Of a stretch of 64,000 bases of DNA, positions 23,462-32,863 are shown piece after piece (the first letter of the stretch is position 1; every line of letters begins with the position of its first letter). This stretch comes from Caldifarciminota bacterium UBA6260 (lineage in GTDB: Bacteria > Hydrothermota > 32-111): positions 84,037 through 148,036 of the forward strand of contig DJVI01000015.1 of NCBI GenBank assembly GCA_002441125.1, in the 5' to 3' direction. Below the pieces are notes generated by a model, which was not told the origin of the DNA, made no database searches, and worked only from the letters and a program-made list of their open reading frames with translations. The position numbers and the translations under genes were made by a program.

Positions 23462-26170
23462 CTATTCAAAAATTGATATCCAGTTTCTTGCAGCTTCAAT
23501 CGCTTTTGCACTTTTTTGGGCAAATTCAGATTCTGGAGAATTTTTTAACACAGAGTTCCATCTCTCAATAGCCTCTTTTATATAACCTTCTTTTGCAATT
23601 ATCTTAGCAAAGTTAAAATTAGCTTCAGGATTTGTAGGATCTAATTTTAAAGCGTTTTGATAAGCATCCTTTGCTACTTCAATATTTTCTATCTCTATAC
23701 AAACTGAACCTATTCTTAAAAACGCTTTAAGGTTCGTTGGGTCTATCTGAACAATCCTTGTATATATCTGTATAGATTTTTCATAATCTTCAACTAATTC
23801 ATACACGGTTGCAAGTTCCCAAAGATAGTTTAGATTATCAACATCTTTACTTATAAGTGATTCAAGAATTTTTATCGAATCATCAAACATCTTCATTCTT
23901 CTCAAGACAAGAGCTTTTTTATAGAGAATATCAAGATTTTCACTATCCTTTTTCAGGATCCTTTCGTAGATTTCAAGTGCATCATTGTCCCTTCCCTGAC
24001 TAACATAGATTTCAGACAGATTTGTAAGAGTTTCTACATTTTCAGGGTCCTTTAAAAGTATTTCTCCTATTATTTTTATCGCTTCCTCAAGATTACCATC
24101 CTTCCATAAGAGCATAGAATAAAGGTTCAAAACATCTATCCTGTTTCTATCCCTTTCAACTATTTTTGAAATGTATTCTATAGGTTCAGAATAGATTCCT
24201 TTGTTGTAAAGTAACTTTGAAAGTTTCAAAACAACATTCTCATTCAAAGGAGATAAAGCGACAACTTTTCTGTAATATTCTTCAGCCTCACCATATATCT
24301 CTTTTATGTTGTAAACATCACCTATTATTTCAAACATCTCAACATCATTTTCATCCTTCCTAACAACCTCGAAAGCGTTTTGTAAAGCCATGTCATATTC
24401 ACCTTTTTGGAAGGATTCCTTAGCTTTCTTTCTCTTCTCTTCAAGTATATCAACCTCTTTTAACTTAACATCCTCTCTCTCAAAAGTATCATCCGTTTCC
24501 TCTTCAAAAACACCTGTAAAAATATCTGAACTTTTTTCTTCACCCATAGAAAAACCTTCAAGTTGTTCTGAAGATGTTACCTGAACATCTTTTGATAAAC
24601 TTCCACTTATCAGTACATCCACTTTATCAGCATAGTAATCAAGCCCGAGTTTATACCTCGTTTCAACATAGTAAGGGTTCAACCTTAAAGCTTCCTTGGT
24701 GTATTTCAAAGCATCCTCATACCTTCCAACCTTAGTTAGTGTGAAAGCTAAGTTATAGTAAGCTTCGGCGAAATTCTCATCATATTGGATAGCTTTTTCA
24801 AAAACTTTTATAGCATCCTCATACTTCCCTTCCTCTCTATAAATTATTCCAAGATAGTTATAGGTTAAAGGATAATCTCCTTTTATTTCAAGAACTTTAT
24901 CTATATATTTTTTTGCCTCAACAAAATTTTTATTTTCTATGAAAATTATTGATAGGTTCAAAAGTGCATCAACATAATCATCCCTTATTTGAAGTGATTT
25001 GTTGAACATCTTTAAAGCTTCATCAGTCTTATTTTTATGAAGCATCGCTATACCGAGATTGTTGTAAGCCATAACATAGGTTGGATCAATTTTTATCGAT
25101 CTGTTATAACATTCTATTGCATTATCTATATCACCTTTTTTATGGAAAGCTATACCCATATCGTTGTAAGCTTTTGCTGCAAATGATTCATCCTTGAAAG
25201 CGAGTTTGTACTCTTCTATAGCTTTATCGTTCTCACCCAAAAGTAGATATATTTCTCCTATCTGGATATGTATCAAAGCTCTATCAGGTTCTACAGCTTC
25301 AGCTTTTTTGAACTCTTTCAAAGCTTCGTTGAAAAGTCCTTTGTTTCTGAAACCTATTCCGAGTGTAAAGTAAGTTAAAAAACTATTTGGCTGAATTGAA
25401 ACATTAGATTCTTCCTGAACAAAATTCTGATACATACCCTGTTGGTAAAAATCTATTCCAAGATTTGCCTGTGTTTTTCCATAAGCAGGGTTAAGTTTGA
25501 TCGCCTTTTTAGTTTCCTTGATAGCATCATCAAAAAGCCCCTTCTCTCCATAAACAAAACCTAAAAGGAAATGTGCCTCTGCAAGATTCGGATCAAGTTC
25601 TAAAGCTTTTTGGAACTCTTTAATAGCTGAATCTAAGATTCCTTTATTATAATAAACCTCTCCAAGCATAGAATGTATCTGTGCTGAATGGGGTTGTACC
25701 TTTAAAGATTTTCTGTACTCTTCTATAGAATCATCATACATACCTAACGATTTGTATATCTTTGCCAAATTCAATCTCGCATCGATAAAGGAAGGGTTAA
25801 TCTTCAAAATCCTTTTGTATTCAGCTATAGCATCAAGTGATTTTCCCATATTGTTCAAAGCTTCAGCGAGTTTAAACCTTGTAGAAATATCCTCAGGGTC
25901 TTTTTCAAGTATATCTTTGTACTCTTTTATCTTCTCATCGTACATCCCTGTCTCTTTATAGATGAGTTCAAGGTTTTTCTTTGCAAGTGTGAATTTTGGA
26001 TCTATAGCGAGAGCCTTTTCAAGTTCCTCTATCGCCTCATCGTACAAACCTTTGTTGTAATAAACAACAGCCAAATTGTTATGGGCACCAGCATCCTTTG
26101 GATCTATCCTTTGAGCAAAAGATTTTAAAACTTTCTTTTCAGCTTCTGAAATTTGAACCTGTTTTTTCAT
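23462..26170 (-). CDS. Large tetratricopeptide-repeat protein (902 aa)
   Basis: A soluble protein built almost wholly of TPR units in two blocks: residues about 10-515 and about 575-895, separated by an acidic linker rich in Ser, Glu and Asp (around EQLEGFSMGEEKSSDIF). Repeats such as AHNNLAVVYYNKGLYDEAIE recur every 34 residues, giving more than 20 units. There is no signal peptide or membrane segment. It lies between cheC and the DUF4388/roadblock genes with gaps of 2-5 bp. A cytoplasmic scaffold for the chemosensory proteins is the likely role (inference). The DNA repeats reflect the protein repeats only. Confidence 0.85.
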   Translation of the reverse strand: MKKQVQISEAEKKVLKSFAQRIDPKDAGAHNNLAVVYYNKGLYDEAIEELEKALAIDPKFTLAKKNLELIYKETGMYDEKIKEYKDILEKDPEDISTRFKLAEALNNMGKSLDAIAEYKRILKINPSFIDARLNLAKIYKSLGMYDDSIEEYRKSLKVQPHSAQIHSMLGEVYYNKGILDSAIKEFQKALELDPNLAEAHFLLGFVYGEKGLFDDAIKETKKAIKLNPAYGKTQANLGIDFYQQGMYQNFVQEESNVSIQPNSFLTYFTLGIGFRNKGLFNEALKEFKKAEAVEPDRALIHIQIGEIYLLLGENDKAIEEYKLAFKDESFAAKAYNDMGIAFHKKGDIDNAIECYNRSIKIDPTYVMAYNNLGIAMLHKNKTDEALKMFNKSLQIRDDYVDALLNLSIIFIENKNFVEAKKYIDKVLEIKGDYPLTYNYLGIIYREEGKYEDAIKVFEKAIQYDENFAEAYYNLAFTLTKVGRYEDALKYTKEALRLNPYYVETRYKLGLDYYADKVDVLISGSLSKDVQVTSSEQLEGFSMGEEKSSDIFTGVFEEETDDTFEREDVKLKEVDILEEKRKKAKESFQKGEYDMALQNAFEVVRKDENDVEMFEIIGDVYNIKEIYGEAEEYYRKVVALSPLNENVVLKLSKLLYNKGIYSEPIEYISKIVERDRNRIDVLNLYSMLLWKDGNLEEAIKIIGEILLKDPENVETLTNLSEIYVSQGRDNDALEIYERILKKDSENLDILYKKALVLRRMKMFDDSIKILESLISKDVDNLNYLWELATVYELVEDYEKSIQIYTRIVQIDPTNLKAFLRIGSVCIEIENIEVAKDAYQNALKLDPTNPEANFNFAKIIAKEGYIKEAIERWNSVLKNSPESEFAQKSAKAIEAARNWISIFE

Positions 26171-26175
26171 TCAAC

Positions 26176-26793
26176 CTACCTGTTTAAAAAATCGAGAAGT
26201 TTTTTCAAAGAGATCGGATCAGGTAAAAGTATAAGATATCCTTTCAAAGGCTGTGGATCATCCTCAAAGGTGAATTCTGTCTCTACACAGAAAACCACAT
26301 CCTTGTTAGAACTGAAATCTATATAAGCTGAAGTTATAACCGCTGATCCTATATCTATAACAAGATTTGGTACTGATGGGAGTATCAGCATGTTCAAAAA
26401 ATCACTCATAGCTGTTAGGTATGAACTTATAACTATATTTGCAACCTCTTTGATAGCTGATTGCTCTATCTCACTTAAAATGGTTGTGGATCCAACAGTT
26501 TTTCCCATTACCATATCAACAAGAAGCATTGACTCATCTCTTGGGAATATGAGTAGAGTTCTACCTGTAAGATCACCAAGAAACTTAACAAGAACTCCGG
26601 TGACTATCTCATCCTGATTGTTTATTATTCTGTAAATCTCTTCAGAGGAGATTATGTGAACCTTTGGAACGGAAACCATAACCCTCTTATTTACAAGTTG
26701 GGAGAGAACCGTTGCGGCATGTCCTCCTCCAATATTAGATATCTCTTTGATACCATCAAGATGAAAATCTTTTAAGTTGTTAAAATCAATCAT
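26176..26793 (-). CDS. cheC: CheC-like phosphatase of CheY-P
   Basis: A 205-residue protein of the CheC/CheX/FliY family, which dephosphorylates CheY-P. Both catalytic signatures E-x(2)-N are present: KEISNIGGGHAA near residue 17 and KEVANIVISSY near residue 114. The strand GRTLLIFPRDESMLLVDMVMG is also typical. Two active sites and a length near 200 fit CheC rather than the single-site CheX. It lies 3 bp downstream of cheA. In Bacillus-type systems CheC works with CheD, which is not seen here. Confidence 0.9.
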   Translation of the reverse strand: MIDFNNLKDFHLDGIKEISNIGGGHAATVLSQLVNKRVMVSVPKVHIISSEEIYRIINNQDEIVTGVLVKFLGDLTGRTLLIFPRDESMLLVDMVMGKTVGSTTILSEIEQSAIKEVANIVISSYLTAMSDFLNMLILPSVPNLVIDIGSAVITSAYIDFSSNKDVVFCVETEFTFEDDPQPLKGYLILLPDPISLKKLLDFLNR

Positions 26794-26796
26794 AAA

Positions 26797-28671
26797 TTAC
26801 CCCTCTTTAGCCATCGATACAACTCCGGGAACATCAACTATGAAAGATGGCATTCCATTGTTTAATATTGATACACCTGCAAGCCCATGGATACCTGAAA
26901 GTATCCCTTTTAAAGGCTTTACAACTACCTCAGATTGTTCCATAAAACTATCAACAAGTATCCCATAGAAAGACTCATCGACTTCAACAAGAACTATAGA
27001 ATATTTTTCTCTCTCTCCAGTATTCTCACATTTGAAAATATTTGATAACCTAACAAGTGGTATAACCTCATCTCTCAAAACAAATACTTCTTTACCCATT
27101 ATAGTGAAAATATCTTCCTTTTTAATATCTATTGTTTCAACTATATGTGATAGAGGAATTATATATGTCTCATCACTAACCTTAACTATCAATGTTTTTA
27201 TTATTGCAAGTGTAAGAGGTAGTTTTAAAGTGAATGTTGTTCCCTTGTTTTTCTGTGATGAGATTTCAAGTGTTCCTCCTATCTGTTTTAGAACATTATA
27301 AACCGCACCAACTCCAACACCTCTTCCAGATATATCGTTTACTTCCTCTTTAGTTGAGAAACCTTCACTCGTGATGAAAGAATAGATATCGTTTTCACTC
27401 AGATGTTGAACCTTTTCTTCATCTACCAAATTCAAAGATAAAGCTTTTTCAATTATTTTATTTTTATCCAACCCTTTGCCATCATCTGAAACAATAATCA
27501 ATACACCGTTTTTAACTCTCTTAGCTTCGAGAATAATATTACCTGTCTCATCCTTTTTGTTTTTCAACCTTTCTTCCGGGCTTTCTATACCATGATCAAC
27601 AGCATTCTTTAAAAGATGCAACAAAGGATCAGCCAAAGAATTCAGAATAGCCCTATCAAGTTCAATATCCTTTCCCTTTATTATAAAGTTTATCTTTTTT
27701 TTCAATCTATTTGAAAGATCCCTGATATATCTTGGATACCTGTCAAAAACCTGTCCAACAGGGACCATCCTTATTTTCATTATCTCATCCTGAATGTTTG
27801 AAATGATCTTTGATGTTGAATTCAATGAATTTATCAACTCTTCGTTCTGTAAAGAGTAAGCTATCTGTTGTAACCTTCCTCTCGCTATTACAAGTTCGGA
27901 AGCATAATTTTGAAGGTTATCCAACCTTTCAAGTGAAACTTTTATATCCTTTTTTTCGATAACCGTTTCCTGTTCGTTTTTAATCTCCTCTTTTAAAACA
28001 AAAGCATCTTTTATTTCTGGAATCCCTTTTATCTCTTCTATTATACTGTTTATCTGGGGTGTATCTTTGATGAAGATCTTTATCTCATCTTTAAAGTTCT
28101 CCTTCATTATGGAATCAAAATCTGGATCACTTTTTATGTAAAGTTTTTTATCCTGTAAATTTTTAATCACCACAAACGCTCGTGCAGATTTTAATACAAC
28201 ATCGTCAGCAAAAATAATTTTAATAACCTTTTCTGAAAGTGAAATCCTTTCAGGTTCTTTTTTCTCTTTCCTTTCCTCAACTATATTCTTTTCCTTAATA
28301 GTTTCAGAACCTGTTTTTATAGATTCTATCACCTTTAAAAAACTTTTTATTATGTTCTCATCTATCTGACTTTTATGAACTAAAGATTGAATGTAGTCTG
28401 TTCCCTTTAAAAGTAGATCTACAAGTTCAGAACTGACCTGTAATTTTTCGCTCCTTATAAGATCCATAACATCTTCTATTGAGTGAGAAATTTTTGTTAT
28501 AGAAGAATAGCCCATCGAAGCTGCCATGCCTTTTATAGTATGCATACCTCTAAAAATGGAATTTATAGCCTCGATGTCGTTCATATCCTTTTCAAGTTTC
28601 AAGATGGAATCTGAAACTTGTTCGAGGTATTCCTCAGCTTCACTTATGAACAATTCTTCATAGTTTGTCAT
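26797..28671 (-). CDS. cheA: Chemotaxis histidine kinase CheA
   Basis: A 624-residue soluble kinase with the standard order: P1 Hpt domain with the phospho-accepting His in GMHTIKGMAASMGYSS near residue 47, a P2-like domain around residues 140-225, the P3 dimerisation helices, P4 ATPase domain with LLHLLKNAVDHGIESPEERL (N box) and SDDGKGLDKN and GRGVGVGAV (G boxes), and a P5 CheW-like domain at about 490-615. It is followed by cheC and preceded by cheY, spaced by 3 bp on each side. It should phosphorylate the adjacent CheY. All catalytic motifs are intact. Confidence 0.96.
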   Translation of the reverse strand: MTNYEELFISEAEEYLEQVSDSILKLEKDMNDIEAINSIFRGMHTIKGMAASMGYSSITKISHSIEDVMDLIRSEKLQVSSELVDLLLKGTDYIQSLVHKSQIDENIIKSFLKVIESIKTGSETIKEKNIVEERKEKKEPERISLSEKVIKIIFADDVVLKSARAFVVIKNLQDKKLYIKSDPDFDSIMKENFKDEIKIFIKDTPQINSIIEEIKGIPEIKDAFVLKEEIKNEQETVIEKKDIKVSLERLDNLQNYASELVIARGRLQQIAYSLQNEELINSLNSTSKIISNIQDEIMKIRMVPVGQVFDRYPRYIRDLSNRLKKKINFIIKGKDIELDRAILNSLADPLLHLLKNAVDHGIESPEERLKNKKDETGNIILEAKRVKNGVLIIVSDDGKGLDKNKIIEKALSLNLVDEEKVQHLSENDIYSFITSEGFSTKEEVNDISGRGVGVGAVYNVLKQIGGTLEISSQKNKGTTFTLKLPLTLAIIKTLIVKVSDETYIIPLSHIVETIDIKKEDIFTIMGKEVFVLRDEVIPLVRLSNIFKCENTGEREKYSIVLVEVDESFYGILVDSFMEQSEVVVKPLKGILSGIHGLAGVSILNNGMPSFIVDVPGVVSMAKEG

Positions 28672-28674
28672 ATT

Positions 28675-29043
28675 CTATTTCAAATTTAACACTCTGTTAA
28701 CAGATTCAAGAACTCTTGATGGTTGGAAAGGTTTTACTACAAAATCTTTAGCACCAGCCTGTATAGCTTCGACAACAAGTGATTGTTGCCCCATAGCTGA
28801 AACCATAAGAATTTTTGCGTTTGGAAACTCTTTGATGATTTCTCTTACAGCATCGATTCCAGACATATCTGGCATTATGATGTCCATAGTAACAAGATCA
28901 GGCTGCAATTCTCTATACATCTGAACAGCCTGTGATCCTGTACCAGCCTCTCCACAGATTTCGAACCCCTCTTTCTTCAAAATATCTGCGATCATCCTTC
29001 TCATAAAAATCGCGTCATCAACGATTAGCACCCTTGTAGACAT
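28675..29043 (-). CDS. cheY: Single-domain response regulator CheY
   Basis: A 122-residue receiver domain. It has the acidic pair in VLIVDDAIFMRR, the phospho-acceptor Asp in LVTMDIIMPDMSG near residue 56, the conserved Thr/Ser in MVSAMGQQ, and the Lys in DFVVKPFQPSR. No output domain. It lies between cheW and cheA and is the likely target of CheA and CheC. Whether it acts on a flagellar or a surface-motility motor cannot be told from this window. Confidence 0.95.
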   Translation of the reverse strand: MSTRVLIVDDAIFMRRMIADILKKEGFEICGEAGTGSQAVQMYRELQPDLVTMDIIMPDMSGIDAVREIIKEFPNAKILMVSAMGQQSLVVEAIQAGAKDFVVKPFQPSRVLESVNRVLNLK

Positions 29044-29054
29044 ATTTTTTCCTC

Positions 29055-29453
29055 CTAATTTTTATTGATGATATTTTTCAAATTTAATATTATAATCTCT
29101 TTACCATCTTTTTCAACAAATCCTTTTATATACTCACCTTCACTTTCTTCCTCTTTAACTTTGGTAACATTTATTATACCCTCTATATTATCAACAAGAA
29201 GTCCATATTTTTCTTTATCCTTTTCACAAATAATTATATAATTTTCTTCAACCTTTTTGTTTATCTTCAACTTTTTCTTCAAAGAGATCAAAACTACAAC
29301 ATCTCCTCTTAAATTTATAACACTCTCTATATAATCTTGGGCATTTGGAATCCTTATCCCATTCATTTTTTCATATATATCTATGATATCCGATATGTTT
29401 ATCCCGTATATCTTTCCTTCAATTTTAAAAGTTATATACTGTTCATTTGCCAT
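29055..29453 (-). CDS. cheW: Chemotaxis coupling protein CheW
   Basis: A 132-residue CheW-domain protein. ATG at 29453, within the last codons of the upstream receptor gene (11-bp overlap), gives the usual start MANEQYITFKIEGKIYGI; a longer reading from 29495 is unlikely. Motifs: YGINISDIIDIYEK, NLRGDVVVLISLKKKL and YGLLVDNIEGIINV. It links receptor and CheA. Its overlap with the MCP-SBP fusion gene implies a matched receptor-adaptor pair. Confidence 0.92.
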   Translation of the reverse strand: MANEQYITFKIEGKIYGINISDIIDIYEKMNGIRIPNAQDYIESVINLRGDVVVLISLKKKLKINKKVEENYIIICEKDKEKYGLLVDNIEGIINVTKVKEEESEGEYIKGFVEKDGKEIIILNLKNIINKN

Positions 29454-32400
29454 TTTCTTCAATCTCCTTCCAAGTGTATTCGATAGGCAAAGCACTTAAA
29501 GGATGTGCATAGAAGCCATGTACTTTTTCACTGATAGCGATCTGTTTATAGTTATGAGTTAAAAATACCCAGGGAGCATCATCTACTATAATTTTTTCAA
29601 TATCCTGATAAAGTTTGTTTCTCTCTTCAAAGTTTGTAGTCATTCTCGCTTTCAAAATAAGATTATCAACCTCTCTGTTTGAATAGAATGAGTTGTTACC
29701 ACCATCTCCAAAACTCTCACTATGGAAAAGTGGATAAAGGAAATTGTCTGGTTCACCTGTATCACCAGCCCATCCCATCATAAAAAGATCACATTTACCA
29801 GAATGCATCCTATCTAAAAGTTCAACCCACTTCAAAGGTACTATTTTTATTTTTATACCTATCTGTTGCCACATATCCTGTAAGAGTTCAGCCCTCTTCA
29901 AAACCCTTTCAGAATTTGAACATATCATCTCAAAATGGTGTTTTATACCGTCAGAAAAACCTGCCTTTATCATAAGTTCTTTTGCTTTTGATATGTTATA
30001 AGGATAACCTTCTTGCGATTTATTGTAACATTGGAGTGATGGTGGAAAAACTCCCTTGGAGATTATACCGAGCCCGAACATAGTTTCGTTTATATACCTC
30101 GATTTATCTGTAGCATAGTTTATCGCTTTTCTGACTTCTTTTGTAAGTGTGATCTCGTTTTTCCTTGAAAAGTTGAAGCCAACATATTGGACATCCAAGG
30201 AAGGAATAGTTAAAACTTTTATATCCAATCTGTTCAATTTTTTTAGTTTTTCAAGGTCCTCAGCGTTGACTGAACAATAATCAATATTTTTTGAAAGTAG
30301 TTCCTCAAATTCATCCTCTTCCCTTTTAATTTTAATTTCAACATTCTCTACAAAAGGTTCACCACCAAAATAATGTTTGTTTGATTCCATTAAAATTCTT
30401 TCGTCATCAACATATTTCATAACGAAAGGTCCACAACCTATACAGTTATTTTTCATCTTCTCATCTGAAAATTTAACCATATCCTTTTTAATTATGGAAA
30501 GAGATATAACAGCAAGGTTTGAAAGGAAAGGAATATATGGATAATCTAAAACGAACTTAACGGTATGGTCATCTATAACCTCTATACCTTCAACATCCCT
30601 TGCTCTCCTCTTTATATAGTTCTGTGCTCCTTTTATCATGTTAACGAAAGAAGAGTTTGGAGTCAAAAGGACATTTTTAAAACTCTCTTTTACATCCTCT
30701 GCTGTAACTGGAGTGCCATCATGGAAATAAGCGTTCTCCCTTAAGAAAAAAATCCATTCTGTTGCATCTGAGTTTATATGCCAATATTTTGCAAGTGCTG
30801 GAACAACATTGGTATCCTTTCCGAATTTTACAAGACCTGAATGTATCTGTTGTAAAATTGTGTTACTCGTAGAATCACCAACAAGTGCAGGATGCCAATG
30901 AACAGGAAGATTGTTCATTATAAACTTGAATCTGTTCTTCTCTGGATTCCTTTTAATTATAAATTTTTGTGAAATAGTATCCTGTATACCTCTTAACATC
31001 TTCAAAGAATCATCACTTTTTAAAATATCGTTTTTAAAAATCTTGTTTAGTTCTTCAGCCATCTGGTTTATTTTTTCAGATTTCGCTATTATATTTTTGT
31101 AAAGTTTTACTATATCATCCTTTAATTTTTCCTGCTGGGTGATAGAGTCGTATATCTCTTTTAAAAGATTTTTAAAATTCTCAGCTGAATCTTTTACATC
31201 GTTCACAACTTTACTACTCGTTTCTATTGAAAAGATTATCTTTTTAGCAGAATCGAGTTCTTTATCGACAATATTCAAAACATCCAAAAGAAGATTTTCC
31301 ATATTCTTCACTATATTTTTTATCTCCAAAGAAGCGTCTGTGGCTTTTTTGATCAATTCCTTTGTTTGTGAAACTATAACCGCAAGATTCTGTTGATATT
31401 TGCCAGATCTTGCAGCCTCAATCGAAGCATAAAGTGAAAGCAGCCTTGTCTGTTCTGACAATTCTTTCAACTCAATACTGGTTTCAAAGATGAGTTTCAA
31501 ATTTATCGATATATCGTTGAAATCATCTTTAAGGTTTAAAATCATATTGAGAGTTTTCTCTATTTCACTTTTAACATTGATAATACTTGTTGAGAACTCG
31601 TTAACAGCCCCAAGTAGCAGATTCAGATTATCCTCTATCTCACCAACATTTTTGATCATAAGTTGTTCGCTCTCTTCTATAGATTCTATAGCTTGGAAAT
31701 AGTTCTTAACAACTTTTGATTGTTCCTCATTCCTCTCGATAAAATCCCTTATAACACTCATGGTCTGATCTATGATATTCTTACTGTTTTCAAGAGTTAT
31801 CTCTATCTTTTTGAACATCTTCAACTCTGTAGATATTGAATTATCTATAGATTTTTTTCCGTATATAAGATCGGAAAGAGGATCAAGTTGTTGCATCAGA
31901 TTCGACAATCCTATTTTAACATCAGATTGTGTTTTAACCATAGTGAGAAGTTTCTCTGTCGATTGTAATGAAACATCTACTATATTTTGGACACTCCTGT
32001 TAAGATCGTTTATGAGATTTTTGTTTTTATCCTGAATGTTTATATACTCTTTCATCCTATCAGATTTGGATACAATATCTAAAAGGTTCATCTGAACATT
32101 TTTCAACCTGAAACTCAAAAGATCTATATTTCTTTTTAAAGTGTCTATTTTGTATGAAACATTATCAACTGATTCAACAACTTTTTCAGTTTTCACTTTT
32201 ATATTTTCTATACTTTCAGGAATCCTTTTTGGTAGGTTGAATGTTTTATTTGCGAGAAGAAGCATCCTGTCAGCTATAACCTCAAATCCCTTTCCACTCT
32301 CTCCAGCATGGTAAGATTTAATACCAGCGTTCCTTGCAGCTGATTCTGTCATCTGCGCTATTCCAATTATGATTTCAGTTATCTGTCCTATATGTTTTGA

Positions 32401-32796
32401 ATAATCGTTGAAAGGTTTCACAATATCGAGTATCTTAGAAGAACCACTCGTAAATATGTTCAACTGGTTTATAACCTGATCGAATTCTGTAACACTATTT
32501 TTAATACTTTCTGTAGAATTTTTCGAATAATCTATTAAAACATCCGCTGCCTCTGAAACTATCTGTATTGATGCATAGAGTTTATTCCCTCTATCCTCAA
32601 TTTTTTCTATCTCTTCTATAAGCCCTTTCTCTTCAACTGAAATTGAGGATAGTATAGAATGGGCATTCCTGTTTATCTCAAGGAGTTCATCATCTTCTAT
32701 TTTTATTGTTTTCAAAGCATAGACAAAAGCTGTAGGATCAAACTCCTCTTCTTGGACAACTCCCTTTCTTTTTAAAAAATTAAAGAAAGAAACCAT
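29443..32796 (-). CDS. Cytoplasmic MCP-like receptor fused to family 5 solute-binding domain
   Basis: A 1117-residue protein with no signal peptide and no membrane segment. Residues about 1-640 are long coiled coil with two degenerate MCP signalling tips, one with ESAARNAGIKSYHAGESGKG and one with LSLYASIEAARSGKYQ. Residues about 650-1110 form a complete SBP_bac_5 (OppA/DppA/NikA-type) domain: LVKFGKDTNVVPALAKYW, FFLRENAYFHDGTPVTAEDV, CGPFVMKY and AINYATDKSRYI. Such domains normally lie outside the membrane, so an intracellular fusion is highly unusual. It is the first gene of the chemosensory cluster and overlaps cheW. FrzCD of Myxococcus is a precedent for a soluble MCP. The start follows AAAGGACT. 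Confidence 0.88.
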   Translation of the reverse strand: MVSFFNFLKRKGVVQEEEFDPTAFVYALKTIKIEDDELLEINRNAHSILSSISVEEKGLIEEIEKIEDRGNKLYASIQIVSEAADVLIDYSKNSTESIKNSVTEFDQVINQLNIFTSGSSKILDIVKPFNDYSKHIGQITEIIIGIAQMTESAARNAGIKSYHAGESGKGFEVIADRMLLLANKTFNLPKRIPESIENIKVKTEKVVESVDNVSYKIDTLKRNIDLLSFRLKNVQMNLLDIVSKSDRMKEYINIQDKNKNLINDLNRSVQNIVDVSLQSTEKLLTMVKTQSDVKIGLSNLMQQLDPLSDLIYGKKSIDNSISTELKMFKKIEITLENSKNIIDQTMSVIRDFIERNEEQSKVVKNYFQAIESIEESEQLMIKNVGEIEDNLNLLLGAVNEFSTSIINVKSEIEKTLNMILNLKDDFNDISINLKLIFETSIELKELSEQTRLLSLYASIEAARSGKYQQNLAVIVSQTKELIKKATDASLEIKNIVKNMENLLLDVLNIVDKELDSAKKIIFSIETSSKVVNDVKDSAENFKNLLKEIYDSITQQEKLKDDIVKLYKNIIAKSEKINQMAEELNKIFKNDILKSDDSLKMLRGIQDTISQKFIIKRNPEKNRFKFIMNNLPVHWHPALVGDSTSNTILQQIHSGLVKFGKDTNVVPALAKYWHINSDATEWIFFLRENAYFHDGTPVTAEDVKESFKNVLLTPNSSFVNMIKGAQNYIKRRARDVEGIEVIDDHTVKFVLDYPYIPFLSNLAVISLSIIKKDMVKFSDEKMKNNCIGCGPFVMKYVDDERILMESNKHYFGGEPFVENVEIKIKREEDEFEELLSKNIDYCSVNAEDLEKLKKLNRLDIKVLTIPSLDVQYVGFNFSRKNEITLTKEVRKAINYATDKSRYINETMFGLGIISKGVFPPSLQCYNKSQEGYPYNISKAKELMIKAGFSDGIKHHFEMICSNSERVLKRAELLQDMWQQIGIKIKIVPLKWVELLDRMHSGKCDLFMMGWAGDTGEPDNFLYPLFHSESFGDGGNNSFYSNREVDNLILKARMTTNFEERNKLYQDIEKIIVDDAPWVFLTHNYKQIAISEKVHGFYAHPLSALPIEYTWKEIEENGK

Positions 32797-32818
32797 TTTA
32801 AGTCCTTTTTAAAAATAA

Positions 32819-32847
32819 AATATATCATAATAATAAAAATAAATCAA
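32819..32847 (-). promoter_or_regulatory. Predicted promoter of the chemosensory operon
   Basis: Minus-strand TTGATT (32842-32847) and TATATT (32819-32824) with a 17-bp spacer in the 67-bp gap between recR and the receptor gene, 23 bp upstream of its ATG. Confidence 0.5.
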
Positions 32848-32863
32848 TATGTGATATGGGGAA

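Noticed and set aside
23462..26170. Possible DNA repeat or CRISPR-like array
   Set aside because: The periodicity is about 102 bp and in frame, explained by 34-residue TPR units. No identical direct repeats with spacers are present.
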